Source: Giardia muris (taxonomy: Eukaryota > Fornicata > Diplomonadida > Hexamitidae). Taken from it: 64,000 nt of DNA. The stretch spans positions 496,001-560,000 of the forward strand of contig CM016927.1 of NCBI GenBank assembly GCA_006247105.1, in the 5' to 3' direction. Shown one piece after another: positions 8,584-18,347 of the stretch; positions within the stretch are counted from its first letter, which is position 1; each line of letters opens with the position of its first letter. A program made the position numbers and the translations under genes. The notes under the pieces were generated by a model that worked only from the letters and a program-made list of their open reading frames with translations, searched no databases and was not told the origin of the DNA.

Positions 8584-10782
8584 GCTTGCGTTTGGAGAGG
8601 AGGGGAACAGTGCTAGTAAGCTATCCGCTGTTGTCTGCTTCGGGGCTTCTTGATAAGCAAGTAAGAAGGAGATGACACCTATAAGCTTCGTTTCTGCTGA
8701 TTGGCAGATTGTCGATAGAAGGCGGCTCTCCTTTCCATTGAAACACAGCTGTTGCAGGTCACGTAGCAGTTCTTTAAGGCAGCCCAAGATGACAGCCAGA
8801 GCATCGTTTGTGCTGGGGGAAAGGACCAGGACACAACCAGCTGCATTACAGATACCGGGTACAAGTCCTTCTGTGAATGCTTCCTCGGGTGGGAGGTCAC
8901 GAAAGAGGGTGCAATACTGCTCAACAAACTCAACGATACGTGTTCGCGCCCGAAGCATATCCTGTCTCCCGGTTGCATAGTCATCGAGGAGTGGGTAGAT
9001 ACCTGCTCCGCATAGCTCGCAGGCTAAGACGGAGATGTAGGTTCGAGCCCCAGTATCGTAACCGACCTCTGCGGCACCTTTCAGAGGTGCTTCGACCTCT
9101 TCTGGAAGGGTTCCGAACGCCCCTCGAAGCATCTCGGTTACGTTGCTTTCGAGGAACCAGATGCTCCAAACGACACAGCAGATGGTCGAGATGACGGCGG
9201 GAGTTGGTGGTACGACGAGGAGACATGTGGTGTCGTAGATCGTTAGTGCTGGTGAGGCTCCTCGGCGCTCGCGTTGCTTTTGCGGCTCATCTACCAGGCT
9301 ATGTCTAATGTCAATTTCGGATAGGCGGGAATACTTATTATAGATCAGTGGGTGAGTGACATCTGGAAAGCTCAACCGAGATGCGAATCCGTCAATAAGC
9401 TTCATGGTGGAGCGGCTGAGGGTTGAAATGACCAGTGACCGGGTATCCTCATCGAAGAAGGGGGACAAACGAAGGATTCCCGACCTCCAACCCCGAAGCA
9501 AGGCAACCAGCTTCGGAGGCGGAGTTCGTCCATCCATTGGAAAGTCCGTAAAGTCTGTCGAGGCAAGAGTACGCTCACATTGATCAGGGACGGCTTGAAG
9601 TTCCCTCTTGGTGTCACTAGCTATCAACGTCGAGAACAAAGGGGCAAGAAGTCCTCTCCCGAGCGGCTCTTTCAGTTCAGGGTAGCGCTCGGAGAGGTGT
9701 TCGACCAAGTCTGTCTCACGAAGGCCTCGCTCGAAGTCAATGCACGCTTGAGCGAGTTGATTGAACGCGCCTGCATGTGCAGCATCTAACTCTATAAACT
9801 TCAAACCCTTATCAACCCGATCCCGCACCTTATGGATGAACGCAACGATCAGCTCAATGATAAAGGAGGGGTGTGGGTGAAGCGGAATGGAGATTAGGTT
9901 TTCCGCGTCTTGACGAGCCTGGCTGAGCCAAAGAGAGGTGTCGTATTCCAGCTTGCGGGCGTAGGGTATGTGTGTGCGCACAAACGTCTGATACTCGCGG
10001 ATCGTCGTAGTTATTGCCTCGATCTCAAGCAAAGGAGTAGCACCACGAGGCTGGAGTGCAATCCCAATTATGGTCTCGGCTAGCTCAGAGATGGACTCCT
10101 GGAAGGCGGATAGCAAGACATAATGAGGGACTATTAGTTCCCAATATGCAACCTCTGTTCCTCTAGGCTGGATGGGTTCTAGAGCCTTGAGCGACCGAAG
10201 CCGAATTCCTGCCAGAGTATCAAGTCCAGCCTTGATAAGAGGAATCTCGGAGTAAGTAAGAAGTGCTCTGCCAAGCAACTGAGTGTAATGAATATCGTAG
10301 GCTAGCTGCTGGAGAGTGCCGATATTTGGCGTGAGTGTTGATGGGAGAGCATGTACGGCTTTGAAGAAAGCCGAACAAGTGGCAAGAAGCGAGGCGACAT
10401 CCTGCATGCGGCCACGAATGCGAAGGACATGCTCTATGTCCGCCCGTACCGCTTCCAGCCGTCCGTCGAGTTCGCGCGCCTGCTGGATCAGACTAGTGGC
10501 GGACTTCTCGAAACTCTCGAAGCCGGAGAGGTCTACGGAAGGTACTTCCCTCAGTTCTTCAACTTCGATAGGATTCTCTTGCAAGGTGCTTAAGTGCTTC
10601 GAAAGTATCTCGTGAAGTTCGGCTGCAGATTTATGTGCTAGTTGTGCATCTATAAACGTTATCGGGTTGAAATCCGGTTGTAGTAGAGCTCGGTCGAGTG
10701 CCGTCAGGCTGGGAAGGCTATTTATAACACGCTCAGGGATGATACACGGATTGGGTTGAGTCTCGACCGAGTCCGTAGCCAT
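8542..10782 (-). CDS. Possible COG/CATCHR-type vesicle-tethering subunit, 746 aa
   Basis: I chose the ATG at 10782 because GAAAA precedes it; an upstream frame extension lacks such a context and would overlap the divergent gene. The protein is almost entirely helical. Residues ~35-140 resemble the N-terminus of conserved oligomeric Golgi subunits: a DFNPITFIDAQL entry followed by amphipathic helices with regularly spaced L and R (DLSGFESFEKSATSLIQQAR). No enzyme motif or transmembrane segment is seen. COG subunits tether intra-Golgi transport vesicles. COG2 and COG5 are the nearest in pattern, but I cannot choose between them, and the assignment could be wrong. Confidence 0.4.
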   Translation of the reverse strand: MATDSVETQPNPCIIPERVINSLPSLTALDRALLQPDFNPITFIDAQLAHKSAAELHEILSKHLSTLQENPIEVEELREVPSVDLSGFESFEKSATSLIQQARELDGRLEAVRADIEHVLRIRGRMQDVASLLATCSAFFKAVHALPSTLTPNIGTLQQLAYDIHYTQLLGRALLTYSEIPLIKAGLDTLAGIRLRSLKALEPIQPRGTEVAYWELIVPHYVLLSAFQESISELAETIIGIALQPRGATPLLEIEAITTTIREYQTFVRTHIPYARKLEYDTSLWLSQARQDAENLISIPLHPHPSFIIELIVAFIHKVRDRVDKGLKFIELDAAHAGAFNQLAQACIDFERGLRETDLVEHLSERYPELKEPLGRGLLAPLFSTLIASDTKRELQAVPDQCERTLASTDFTDFPMDGRTPPPKLVALLRGWRSGILRLSPFFDEDTRSLVISTLSRSTMKLIDGFASRLSFPDVTHPLIYNKYSRLSEIDIRHSLVDEPQKQRERRGASPALTIYDTTCLLVVPPTPAVISTICCVVWSIWFLESNVTEMLRGAFGTLPEEVEAPLKGAAEVGYDTGARTYISVLACELCGAGIYPLLDDYATGRQDMLRARTRIVEFVEQYCTLFRDLPPEEAFTEGLVPGICNAAGCVLVLSPSTNDALAVILGCLKELLRDLQQLCFNGKESRLLSTICQSAETKLIGVISFLLAYQEAPKQTTADSLLALFPSSPNASLWFAELVRHRGVR

Positions 10783-10792
10783 TTTTCTCGGC
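10783..10792. promoter_or_regulatory. Divergent start gap of 10 bp
   Basis: The two ATGs face away from each other with only TTTTCTCGGC between them. On the minus strand this reads as GAAAA before ATG, the typical initiator. Any promoter for the plus-strand gene must lie inside the neighbouring coding sequence or be shared. Confidence 0.5.
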
Positions 10793-11878
10793 ATGAGCAA
10801 CATAGCAGTACACATTGCTTCATTGCTTCGCCTTCCAGTTCTCGACGAGCATGAGATCACTCGAGCCTTGGGAGGTGTCATTCGTCAACGGAAGACGGCT
10901 CCCTTGATCTTCCTGGCCTTCCTTGCTCAACGTATCATTTCCCCCATATCTCCCACAGAGGTCTTTCCTATCGTCTCTCTCTGGTTTTACTTCTTGTCTC
11001 TCCCACCCCCTGGTGTCCAAGCGTATGCCGATCTTCGCCTGCGATATTGGCGGCAACTTGTACTTCTGATCACTCAGGAAGGTCACATCGCTCCTTATCA
11101 AGGCCAGTGCGTAGAGGTTGAGGGTCTAAGCGCCGCGTTCGTACATGACGCGGTCGCAGAGGTAATTCTGCGTAGGATTCTAGACTTCCCACTCTGTACC
11201 GCAAGTGAGAGGATAGCCATCTTGAACACACCGTTCCTCCAGGGTTACCAAAGGAAGCTGGCAGCCCGAGAACGTTATATCTCACACTCTGCAGCGCAGA
11301 CCCGCGACGTCACTGGCCGCTTCATTCGCTGCTTCTGTGGTCCTCTCTTCTTTCAATACTCCTGGCGTTATGGACAGGCCCTAACAAGCACGCTTCGAGG
11401 GTACCGGGATTTCTTCGATGCTCTACATACTCCTAAGTCCTGGTGTGCTCTCAGAGACGCGTTCAGGATAGAGTACGGAGAAAACTCTTCTGGGTGTCCT
11501 AGCCCGCTCCCTCTATACCGATGGAGGTCCCAAGCAGACCTGGAGTGCCGCAGGCGCCGCCTAACGTCCTCTCTCACCTATACAGACCTACACACTTCGT
11601 TATTCCGTCTCGCTCAGCGTGCCGGAGAACAAACTGGACAGATCCGAGTGTCTCTCGAGAGGTTCATGAGAGTTCTTGTGCGTGTCTCTGGTGGCTTGTG
11701 CTCGATCATGACGAGGAACGAGGCACAAGAGGCGCTTCTTGACGACCTCCTCTCGCGTAACTTTCTATCGTTCGATGTAGGTACGCAGGAGCTGATCATG
11801 GCATATCGCTCGCAGGTGGAGTATCTCAGGCGCACTCGAGACGTCCTTTGCTTCTTGTTAGGCATCCCGATAGCATAG
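10793..11878 (+). CDS. Hypothetical helical protein, 361 aa
   Basis: The ATG at 10793 is 10 bp from the divergent start at 10782. I recognise no domain. The protein is rich in leucine and arginine and predicted helical, with hydrophobic stretches near residues 35-70 (APLIFLAFLAQ, PTEVFPIVSLWFYFLSL) that are probably buried helices rather than membrane spans because charged residues interrupt them. Its stop is 2 bp from the end of the convergent MCM2 gene, so the two transcripts must overlap at their 3' ends. The shared promoter region with the tethering-like protein suggests co-expression but not function. Confidence 0.75.
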   Translation: MSNIAVHIASLLRLPVLDEHEITRALGGVIRQRKTAPLIFLAFLAQRIISPISPTEVFPIVSLWFYFLSLPPPGVQAYADLRLRYWRQLVLLITQEGHIAPYQGQCVEVEGLSAAFVHDAVAEVILRRILDFPLCTASERIAILNTPFLQGYQRKLAARERYISHSAAQTRDVTGRFIRCFCGPLFFQYSWRYGQALTSTLRGYRDFFDALHTPKSWCALRDAFRIEYGENSSGCPSPLPLYRWRSQADLECRRRRLTSSLTYTDLHTSLFRLAQRAGEQTGQIRVSLERFMRVLVRVSGGLCSIMTRNEAQEALLDDLLSRNFLSFDVGTQELIMAYRSQVEYLRRTRDVLCFLLGIPIA

Positions 11879-11880
11879 GA

Positions 11881-14800
11881 TCAGCCCGCGAGCACCTCTC
11901 CCCGCCGGAGTATCGTCGTTATGACGCCGCTCTCGTTTCGCACCGTGTCATACAGCCGCAAAAACATCTCCGACGAGAAGAAGTCCTGCGTAAGTTCAAT
12001 CCCATGGAGGACGCATTCGGAAGCGAAGTGGGTCATGCTGATCGCCGCCGACCCGCCTTCCTCTCCGACCGCTCGCCGATAGATGGCGGTCGAGCGAATA
12101 CAGTCACTCAGGATCGCCAAGGCCGCTGCATAGCGGTCTGCTGCCCGCTCTCCCATGCGTGCCAACTCGCCCCGAACCCGGTGCTGGACAGCAAGCTTCT
12201 GCTGAGGGATGTAGAGGGCGACAAAGAGGCGAACCGCATAGTTCGCGCTGACAGTTCCGACCTCGTTGAGAAGACGCAGCTTAGCGTGGGCGGTGGCGAT
12301 CCGAAAGAGTGTTCCGATCTGCCGATTGGTAATGGCGGTGCATCCCGCCGTGTGGAGCTGCCGGAGTCGCTCGTAGAAGCCTTTAATGACATTCTTACAG
12401 GGCTCTGTGAGGGCTGGTGAGAGGCCTCGGGCGTAATGTATGTATTTTCGTAGGAAGCTTTGTGGGAGGACGACGTTCCCTGACTGGCTCTGGAGGACCG
12501 TGTCCACGACGTGCCGCACAGACATGCTATTGGGGAGGTAATCTGGGCTGCTTGAGTTTGCGATGAAGCCGGAGCCGAGAACGGAACAGACGTGGTCGTG
12601 CCCTAGAATACCTGCGAGCTCGGAGATATGCCCCTCAAAGCGCTCGTTCAGCTGCGCTAGCTGCTGTCTCTCCTGGTTCTCCTCGTCGAGCTCTGCACCA
12701 CTGGGAACCATGCGCTCTTGACGGTACGCGTTCATGCTTGATTGTAGGTGATCGAGCAGGTCTATGAGCTCGGCGACGTGGGGGTGCGCACGGCAATGCT
12801 GTTCAATGATGAACGTGGCAAGACTGAGATCATTAGTCTGATCGACGACGTCCTTCACGACACAGACAAGGTCGAAGCGACTCAGCAAGGCGTCCCCGAT
12901 GTTAATGTTGGAGGTGACTGGGAGAGCCGAGACGTACTGGCCAGTTAGGGGGTTTGCGGCGGCAATGACTCCCGCCCTAGCCTCGAGGGTGGCGATGATC
13001 CCGGCCTTCGCGACGGAAACCGTCTGCTGCTCCATCGCTTGGTGCAGGGCCGTTCGGTCCACCTCGTTCATCTTATCAATCTCATCAACGATACAGACCC
13101 CTTGGTTCGCTAGGACGAGCGCTCCCGCATGGAGTTGGAAGTCGCCGGTCGTCGCGGAGCGTTTGACAGCCACCGTGAGACCTGCAGCGGAGCTGCCCTT
13201 CCCGCTGGTATAAACGCACTTCGGAGAGATGGATTGGGCGTACTTCAACAACTGAGACTTGGAGACGCCGGGGTCTCCAATCATGAGGAGGTGCAAGTCC
13301 CCACGGGTCCTCTTCGTCGCATCTGCACGATAGGACACTCCCCCAACTAGGGCGAGGAGTAAACATTGCTTGACCAGCTGCATCCCATGGATCGAGGGGG
13401 CAACGGCGCGAAGTAGGAGGTCATCGAGCTGGCTCCCATCGAGCTGGGACATGCGTAATAGCTCGTTCTGATCATCGGGGGAGAAGTCGAACCCGATGTC
13501 CCCGATCCCCTTCAAGAAGTTCGCCTCGATTAGCGTGCTGAAGACGGGGAAGCCCGCCTTCCGGTTCAGCCGCGGATCGTACCGATTTTTATACGTCCCG
13601 CAGATGACGACGGAGTCTCCGGGCTTAACCTGATCAATTAGGTCTCCGGTGACCAGGACCTCCTTGCGCTCGGGAAGGCGTCCAGCGGTCAAACTTGAAG
13701 GAGGCTCCTGAAGGGTCAGTGTCTGGTAATCGTCGTACGTCGTCCGGGCGGGATTGATGACCAACTTCGACGAGCGACACGCTGGGTTGATGCAGCGTTG
13801 CGGGAGAAAGGCTATCTTCGCGTTAGATGACCTGATCTCTTTTGAGGTGACGTCCACTTTCGATGCCAAGTCGAAGGGGCCCATGAGGGTCGAGCATTCG
13901 GTACACTTGAGTTCCACGATCGAAATGCGATGCAACCTCACGCTCCGCGCCGAGACGACGCCCTGCAGGCGTATGTACCTGTTGATGAGGCTTGCTTTGA
14001 GGGATGGCCAGTCCTTTTCGACCATGAGCTCGAGGAGCGAATCATCGGCCTCCGAGGCTGGGATAGACGGTATATATATTCGACAGGTCAGGCTGGGGTT
14101 GATCAGCAAGAAGGTCGGCTGGACATTGGCGACGAAATGGAAGACAGCCTCCTGGAAAAGTGGGAGGGTCGTCGCGGGCGCCTCCAAGACGAGCTGGCAA
14201 AGCTCACGATTGTACTGGTAGATGTGCAGGATATCGACTACGAGAGACCCCTGATCTCCCGCGGCAAAGAGCTCGAAAAGCTGCCGCTCATAATGCGAGC
14301 GCCCATCCTGCTGGGGGCTTGCACTGATCAAGTAGGTCAACTGGCTCACCGACTGAGACCCGTCCTGTAAGGAGGACAGCCGTTGCAGGTCATCGACGGT
14401 CGGCTGATACGTATGAAGAAAGACCATGATCGCATGAACGATGGTTTGTCGCACCGCGTGGTCATGTGGACGAACTAGGAACTCGCGGATGGCGGCGTCC
14501 AAGGGGAGGCGCCGTGCCAATTGCTCCATCTCGCGTCCCGTGCGTCTGAAGTATAGCTGGTTGAAGGCACTCTGCTCTCCAGACGTCATCAGGGAGTGGC
14601 TCGGTGATACGAGCTCATAGTCCTTCCCCTCACTAGTCCCCATCGCATGGGAATCGGTCCTATCGACATGAAACACTTGCTGATTCAATGCCTCTTGGAG
14701 CCGCGCGGCGGCGACCGGGCCGGCCCGCAACTGTAGCATGGCGTCGCGTACAGCTAGCTCCGCCTCCGCACTTGCTCTTTGACTCGGCTTTAAGGGGTTT

Positions 14801-14955
14801 AAACGTGCCTCGATCTCCGCCTCAGAATCGATCGTCAGTTCGTCGGTAACCTCGAGCTCTGCATTATCACGAGCCAGAAGTTGCTCATCGTCGAGGTCAG
14901 TTCCGCTGAGCGGCTCCCTATCCCCGAACGACTCGCGACTCTCGGAATCCGACAT
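11881..14955 (-). CDS. MCM2: DNA replication licensing factor MCM2, 1024 aa
   Basis: Start chosen at the ATG preceded by GATAAA (14955); a GTG-led extension is not credible. An acidic N-terminal tail (DSESRE, GTDLDDEQ) precedes the MCM N-domain. A zinc ribbon lies at about residue 350 (CTEC ... CINPAC), then the AAA+ core: Walker A GDPGVSKS near 558, Walker B VCIVDEIDKMN near 620, and an arginine-finger SRFD near 692. The phrase LCVVKDVVDQTND after SRFD and the DDYQTLTLQEPP stretch fit MCM2 rather than other MCM paralogues. MCM2 is part of the hexameric replicative helicase loaded at origins in the nucleus. Length is slightly above the ~900 of animal MCM2, with an insert near residues 760-800. 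Confidence 0.95.
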   Translation of the reverse strand: MSDSESRESFGDREPLSGTDLDDEQLLARDNAELEVTDELTIDSEAEIEARLNPLKPSQRASAEAELAVRDAMLQLRAGPVAAARLQEALNQQVFHVDRTDSHAMGTSEGKDYELVSPSHSLMTSGEQSAFNQLYFRRTGREMEQLARRLPLDAAIREFLVRPHDHAVRQTIVHAIMVFLHTYQPTVDDLQRLSSLQDGSQSVSQLTYLISASPQQDGRSHYERQLFELFAAGDQGSLVVDILHIYQYNRELCQLVLEAPATTLPLFQEAVFHFVANVQPTFLLINPSLTCRIYIPSIPASEADDSLLELMVEKDWPSLKASLINRYIRLQGVVSARSVRLHRISIVELKCTECSTLMGPFDLASKVDVTSKEIRSSNAKIAFLPQRCINPACRSSKLVINPARTTYDDYQTLTLQEPPSSLTAGRLPERKEVLVTGDLIDQVKPGDSVVICGTYKNRYDPRLNRKAGFPVFSTLIEANFLKGIGDIGFDFSPDDQNELLRMSQLDGSQLDDLLLRAVAPSIHGMQLVKQCLLLALVGGVSYRADATKRTRGDLHLLMIGDPGVSKSQLLKYAQSISPKCVYTSGKGSSAAGLTVAVKRSATTGDFQLHAGALVLANQGVCIVDEIDKMNEVDRTALHQAMEQQTVSVAKAGIIATLEARAGVIAAANPLTGQYVSALPVTSNINIGDALLSRFDLVCVVKDVVDQTNDLSLATFIIEQHCRAHPHVAELIDLLDHLQSSMNAYRQERMVPSGAELDEENQERQQLAQLNERFEGHISELAGILGHDHVCSVLGSGFIANSSSPDYLPNSMSVRHVVDTVLQSQSGNVVLPQSFLRKYIHYARGLSPALTEPCKNVIKGFYERLRQLHTAGCTAITNRQIGTLFRIATAHAKLRLLNEVGTVSANYAVRLFVALYIPQQKLAVQHRVRGELARMGERAADRYAAALAILSDCIRSTAIYRRAVGEEGGSAAISMTHFASECVLHGIELTQDFFSSEMFLRLYDTVRNESGVITTILRRGEVLAG

Positions 14956-14972
14956 TTTATCCACATCAAGGA

Positions 14973-15917
14973 TCACAGTAAGCTAATCTGCTTGACAAGA
15001 CGGCGGGTCTTCGCATAGGAGGGGCGAAGTGTGAAGATGACGCCATAAAGCCCGAAGGCTCCAATCCCCCCTGCAACGAGCACCCGTTCTCCGACGACCG
15101 CAATCGGCGCCGAATATTGGGCCAGTGGCTCGTCAAGTACTAGCTCGAGCCACTCGTCCGACAAGGGACGGTACAGCCAGCAATCGGAAAGAAGATGATC
15201 CTCGGTTCGCCCACCATAAATCAACAAGCTACCTTCATAGACACACGCAGAGTGTGAGTACCGTGCTGGCATACGTGGTGGGAGCTTCTGAGACTGCCAC
15301 GAGCGAGTTTCTAGATCAAGGATATGCAATAGTCCACAGGCTCTCTCATGCCGTTTCCCACCCAGAAGGTAGATTCTCTTGTCGAGTAGGACGTATGAGG
15401 CACCAGTTGCGCTGTAAGGGACCTCACAGAAGATGGAGACCCCATATGTCGTGAGATCGACCTTATAACAATAATGCGAGGGGTTCCCAAGCCCGTCAAC
15501 GCCTCCGATGATGAGGATCGTCGTGGGATCCGTTGGGAGAAGTGTGGGCCCGTTGAGAGAGGGGATGCCAACGCCCGAGAGCAGAACATCGGCATGGGTA
15601 CGGTCTGGAAGGCTGATAAGGGTGATGTGTGTCCCGCGAAGCATCTCAGCTCGCGGATGCTGCATAGATGCGCACCCTCCGAACGAATAGAGACGATGCC
15701 CTATAACACATGTCCCATTGAGCGTTCGAGGTGTGCAAGGTAACGGATGTAAGCTGCAACGCTCTCCCATTGCGTCATAGAAAGCCAGAATCGAAGACCC
15801 ACGCTTCCCCCCACCAAAACAACAGGCTCCGGTACCATATGGGTGCAAAGCCGTATGGGAGCAAGGATCTGCGGGCCCACGAGGAGCAGAGACAATCCCA
15901 ACGAGGGGGACAGACAT
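14973..15917 (-). CDS. Kelch-repeat protein, 314 aa
   Basis: The start at 15917 (CCAAATA before ATG) is preferred to an upstream non-ATG codon. The sequence has several kelch blades marked by double glycines after hydrophobic strands: YSFGGC, LIIGGV, YLLGGK, LIYGGR and VLVAGGI, with the YSHSACVYEGSLLIYGG blade almost canonical. About five to six blades would form one beta-propeller with no further domain. Kelch propellers bind partner proteins; the partner is unknown. It lies 17 bp downstream-side of the MCM2 start and just beyond the enolase stop, all on the minus strand. Confidence 0.85.
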   Translation of the reverse strand: MSVPLVGIVSAPRGPADPCSHTALHPYGTGACCFGGGKRGSSILAFYDAMGERCSLHPLPCTPRTLNGTCVIGHRLYSFGGCASMQHPRAEMLRGTHITLISLPDRTHADVLLSGVGIPSLNGPTLLPTDPTTILIIGGVDGLGNPSHYCYKVDLTTYGVSIFCEVPYSATGASYVLLDKRIYLLGGKRHERACGLLHILDLETRSWQSQKLPPRMPARYSHSACVYEGSLLIYGGRTEDHLLSDCWLYRPLSDEWLELVLDEPLAQYSAPIAVVGERVLVAGGIGAFGLYGVIFTLRPSYAKTRRLVKQISLL

Positions 15918-15936
15918 TATTTGGCTAGTACGGGAC

Positions 15937-15942
15937 TTCACT
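15937..15942 (-). terminator. Poly(A) signal AGTGAA after enolase
   Basis: On the minus strand AGTGAA (the Giardia AGTRAA poly(A) signal) lies 13 bases after the enolase stop and before the kelch ATG, inside a 38-bp gap. Confidence 0.5.
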
Positions 15943-15955
15943 CATCTCGCCCGCA

Positions 15956-17290
15956 TCACTTCCAGGGCTCGTACCCATAGGGGATCTGGGCGACAGAGTC
16001 CTCGATGCGAAGGAGCTCGTTGTACTTCGCACAGCGCTCGGAACGGCTCGGAGCGCCGGACTTGATCTGCCCGGTCCCAAGAGCCGCGACGAGGTGCGCG
16101 ATGAAAACGTCTTCCGTCTCGCCAGAGCGATGAGACACCATGACACTCCAGCCGTTGCGGAACGCGAGGTTCGCAGCGTCGATCGCACCGGAGATGGTCC
16201 CGACCTGGTTGATCTTGAGGAGGAGAGCGTTACAGGCATTGAAGGAGATCGCCTTCTCAATGTGCGACACCTGAGAGACGGTCAAATCGTCTCCGACAAC
16301 CTGCGTCGGAAGGCCCTCAGCACGAATGGCCGCGAGGAACGCAGCGAAGGTCGCATGGTCCTCCTCATGGAAGGGATCCTCGAAGGAGATGATCGGGTAG
16401 CGCCTGCACCAGTCCATGTAGATCTGGACAAGGTCTCCACCGGACACCTCGCGGGGGTTCGCGGGATCCTTGAAGTTGAGGTTGTACATCCCGGTCCCCT
16501 CCACGTAGAACTCGGACGCGGCGGCATCGATGCAGATTCCCATGCGGCCCCTGTAGCCACAGGCGTCAATGGCCTCAGTGATGTACTTGAGAGGTGCCTC
16601 GGGGTCCGAGAGGTCGGGAGCGAAGCCACCCTCGTCGCCGACAGCGGTCGCGGACAGCCCGAACTCCTTCTTCAGGATGCCCTTAAGCTTCCCGTACACT
16701 TCGCAGCCCATCTTCATCGCCTCGATGAAGGAAGTTGCACGTGAGGGGGCGATCATGTACTCCTGAGGCCCGAGCTTGTTCCCGGCGTGCTTCCCTCCGT
16801 TGATGATGTTCATGCAAGGGACTGGAAGCCTGACGTTCTTCGTGGTGCTCGGGTCGAAGGCGTTCGCGAGCTGGTTCAGATACTTGTAGAGGGAAATGTT
16901 CTGCTCCTTCGCAGCGGCGAGGCAGCAGGCCATCGAGACAGGGAGGACGGCGTTCGCTCCGAGCTTGTGGAAAGTGCGCCCGGGGGTCCCGTCGAGCTCC
17001 TGGAGCTTCTCGTCGATCGCACGCTGGTCCGCGACCTTCATCCCGATGAGGGCGGGGGCAACAATGTTCCTGATGTTCTCGAGCGCCTGCTGGACTCCCT
17101 TGCCCTCGAAGGCGTTAGGGTCCTTGTCGCGGAGCTCCAGCGCCTCGTGTGCTCCCGTAGAGGCGCCCGAGGGGCAAGCCGCGCGGAAGACGCCGAGCTG
17201 CGTCGTGAGCTCGACCTCCGTCGTCGGCTGGCCGCGGGAGTCAATGATCATTCGCGCCTTGATGGCCTTGATCGTGCTACCAACGTCCAT
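15956..17290 (-). CDS. ENO: Enolase, 444 aa
   Basis: Full-length enolase, 2-phosphoglycerate to phosphoenolpyruvate, the penultimate step of glycolysis in the cytosol. Visible signatures are the N-terminal DSRGQPTTEVEL, the substrate loop SGASTG, the GDEGGFAPDL segment, metal ligands in IDAAASEFY, SFEDPF and VVGDDLTVS, the LLKINQVGTISG signature with the catalytic lysine, and SHRSGETED near the C-terminus. The length is normal for the family. The ATG at 17290 follows AAAAACT. Codon use is strongly GC-ending, as expected of a highly expressed gene. Giardia depends on glycolysis and arginine catabolism for ATP. Confidence 0.98.
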   Translation of the reverse strand: MDVGSTIKAIKARMIIDSRGQPTTEVELTTQLGVFRAACPSGASTGAHEALELRDKDPNAFEGKGVQQALENIRNIVAPALIGMKVADQRAIDEKLQELDGTPGRTFHKLGANAVLPVSMACCLAAAKEQNISLYKYLNQLANAFDPSTTKNVRLPVPCMNIINGGKHAGNKLGPQEYMIAPSRATSFIEAMKMGCEVYGKLKGILKKEFGLSATAVGDEGGFAPDLSDPEAPLKYITEAIDACGYRGRMGICIDAAASEFYVEGTGMYNLNFKDPANPREVSGGDLVQIYMDWCRRYPIISFEDPFHEEDHATFAAFLAAIRAEGLPTQVVGDDLTVSQVSHIEKAISFNACNALLLKINQVGTISGAIDAANLAFRNGWSVMVSHRSGETEDVFIAHLVAALGTGQIKSGAPSRSERCAKYNELLRIEDSVAQIPYGYEPWK

Positions 17291-17316
17291 AGTTTTTTGA
17301 GCCTACGGGCGTTTCC

Positions 17317-18333
17317 TCAGACCTTTACTTCGCGAGCCATAGCGGGGGGTGCCGGATAAAAAGCAGTAGGATCTGTCCCGGACCAGAGGGGGCAAGCCCC
17401 AGGCCAGACCTTGGTGGGTGCTAGAAGAGAGCCTTCGGAATCTAGGAAGTACCCAGGGGTAAGGGGGATAGCGAAGTAGTTGTCTGTGTCTGTGGGACTA
17501 CGTGAGTGAACTATCAAGAGTTCAACTGTCGATTCTGAGTTGTCTAAATCGACCTTGTAAAGGAACACGTTCATCTCCCTGGAACAAAGGACGTAAAGTA
17601 CTCCCAGGCTCGAGCTCGTGTCGGGTGCGGGGGAATGGGAGAAGGAGACGATACTGCCACACACGGAGGGAGCCAAGAGGAATCTTGTCCTGCCCTGCTC
17701 CAGAATATAGTGCAACAAGAGTCCGGAGTCGCCGGCGGTCACGACGTGCTCGTCTGAGAGGCAGAAGACCCGCGTGATGTACTGCTTGTGCGAGGCCAGG
17801 ATTGTCCTTATTCGTTCGGGGCAAAAGGTGTCTGCAATAACTACCAGTCCATCTCGGTCACCTAGTCCAAGTAGAGACCCAGATGGTGAGCAGGATAGGG
17901 ACGTGATGGTCGTGCAACGTCCAAGCACGGGGCTAGGAAATGTGAACGTCTTTGACTTCTCTCGTACAGTTAGAAGGCCAGGAAAGTCGACGGTATAAAC
18001 AGTTCCAAATCGGTCAGCAACGATCAGAAGACGATCCCCAACAAAAAGAAGGGCGGATGCACGTCGTACAGTACAGGATTCGACAACATGCTCAAGTTTC
18101 AAACCCTTGATCATGAAGAGAATGACCTTCTTACTGCTATGGCAAGTGGCCATCCAACGGCCATCGGAGGTGCAGGCGACGGCAAGGATCTGGTCATCTT
18201 GGAACTCGCTTGGCAATTCGAGCCGCTTTATGCTCGGGCCCTTGGAGTCGTCTATCCGCAGGTGGATTAGCTGTTTTGAGTCCGAGAAGACCCACCCATC
18301 AGCATACTTTACCGCTTCAGTCAAGACGGGCAT
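17317..18333 (-). CDS. WDR4: WDR4/Trm82-like subunit of tRNA m7G methyltransferase, 338 aa
   Basis: I take the ATG at 18333; the frame is open further upstream but only from a TTG. WD40-like blades are present (DQILAVACTSDGRWMATCHSSK, VGDRLLIVADRFGTVYTVD, SCSPSGSLLGLGDRDG, HKQYITRVFCLSDEHVVTAG). The order of a 'kill-switch' blade followed by ADRFGTVY and then GDRDGLVVI ... SHKQYI closely parallels Trm82/WDR4 (ADKTGDVY; ADRDEKIRVS ... GHTEFVSS). Trm82/WDR4 is the non-catalytic partner of Trm8/METTL1 in m7G46 formation on tRNA. The catalytic partner is not in this window. An unrelated WD propeller remains possible. Confidence 0.6.
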   Translation of the reverse strand: MPVLTEAVKYADGWVFSDSKQLIHLRIDDSKGPSIKRLELPSEFQDDQILAVACTSDGRWMATCHSSKKVILFMIKGLKLEHVVESCTVRRASALLFVGDRLLIVADRFGTVYTVDFPGLLTVREKSKTFTFPSPVLGRCTTITSLSCSPSGSLLGLGDRDGLVVIADTFCPERIRTILASHKQYITRVFCLSDEHVVTAGDSGLLLHYILEQGRTRFLLAPSVCGSIVSFSHSPAPDTSSSLGVLYVLCSREMNVFLYKVDLDNSESTVELLIVHSRSPTDTDNYFAIPLTPGYFLDSEGSLLAPTKVWPGACPLWSGTDPTAFYPAPPAMAREVKV

Positions 18334-18347
18334 CAAGGTGACGAAAT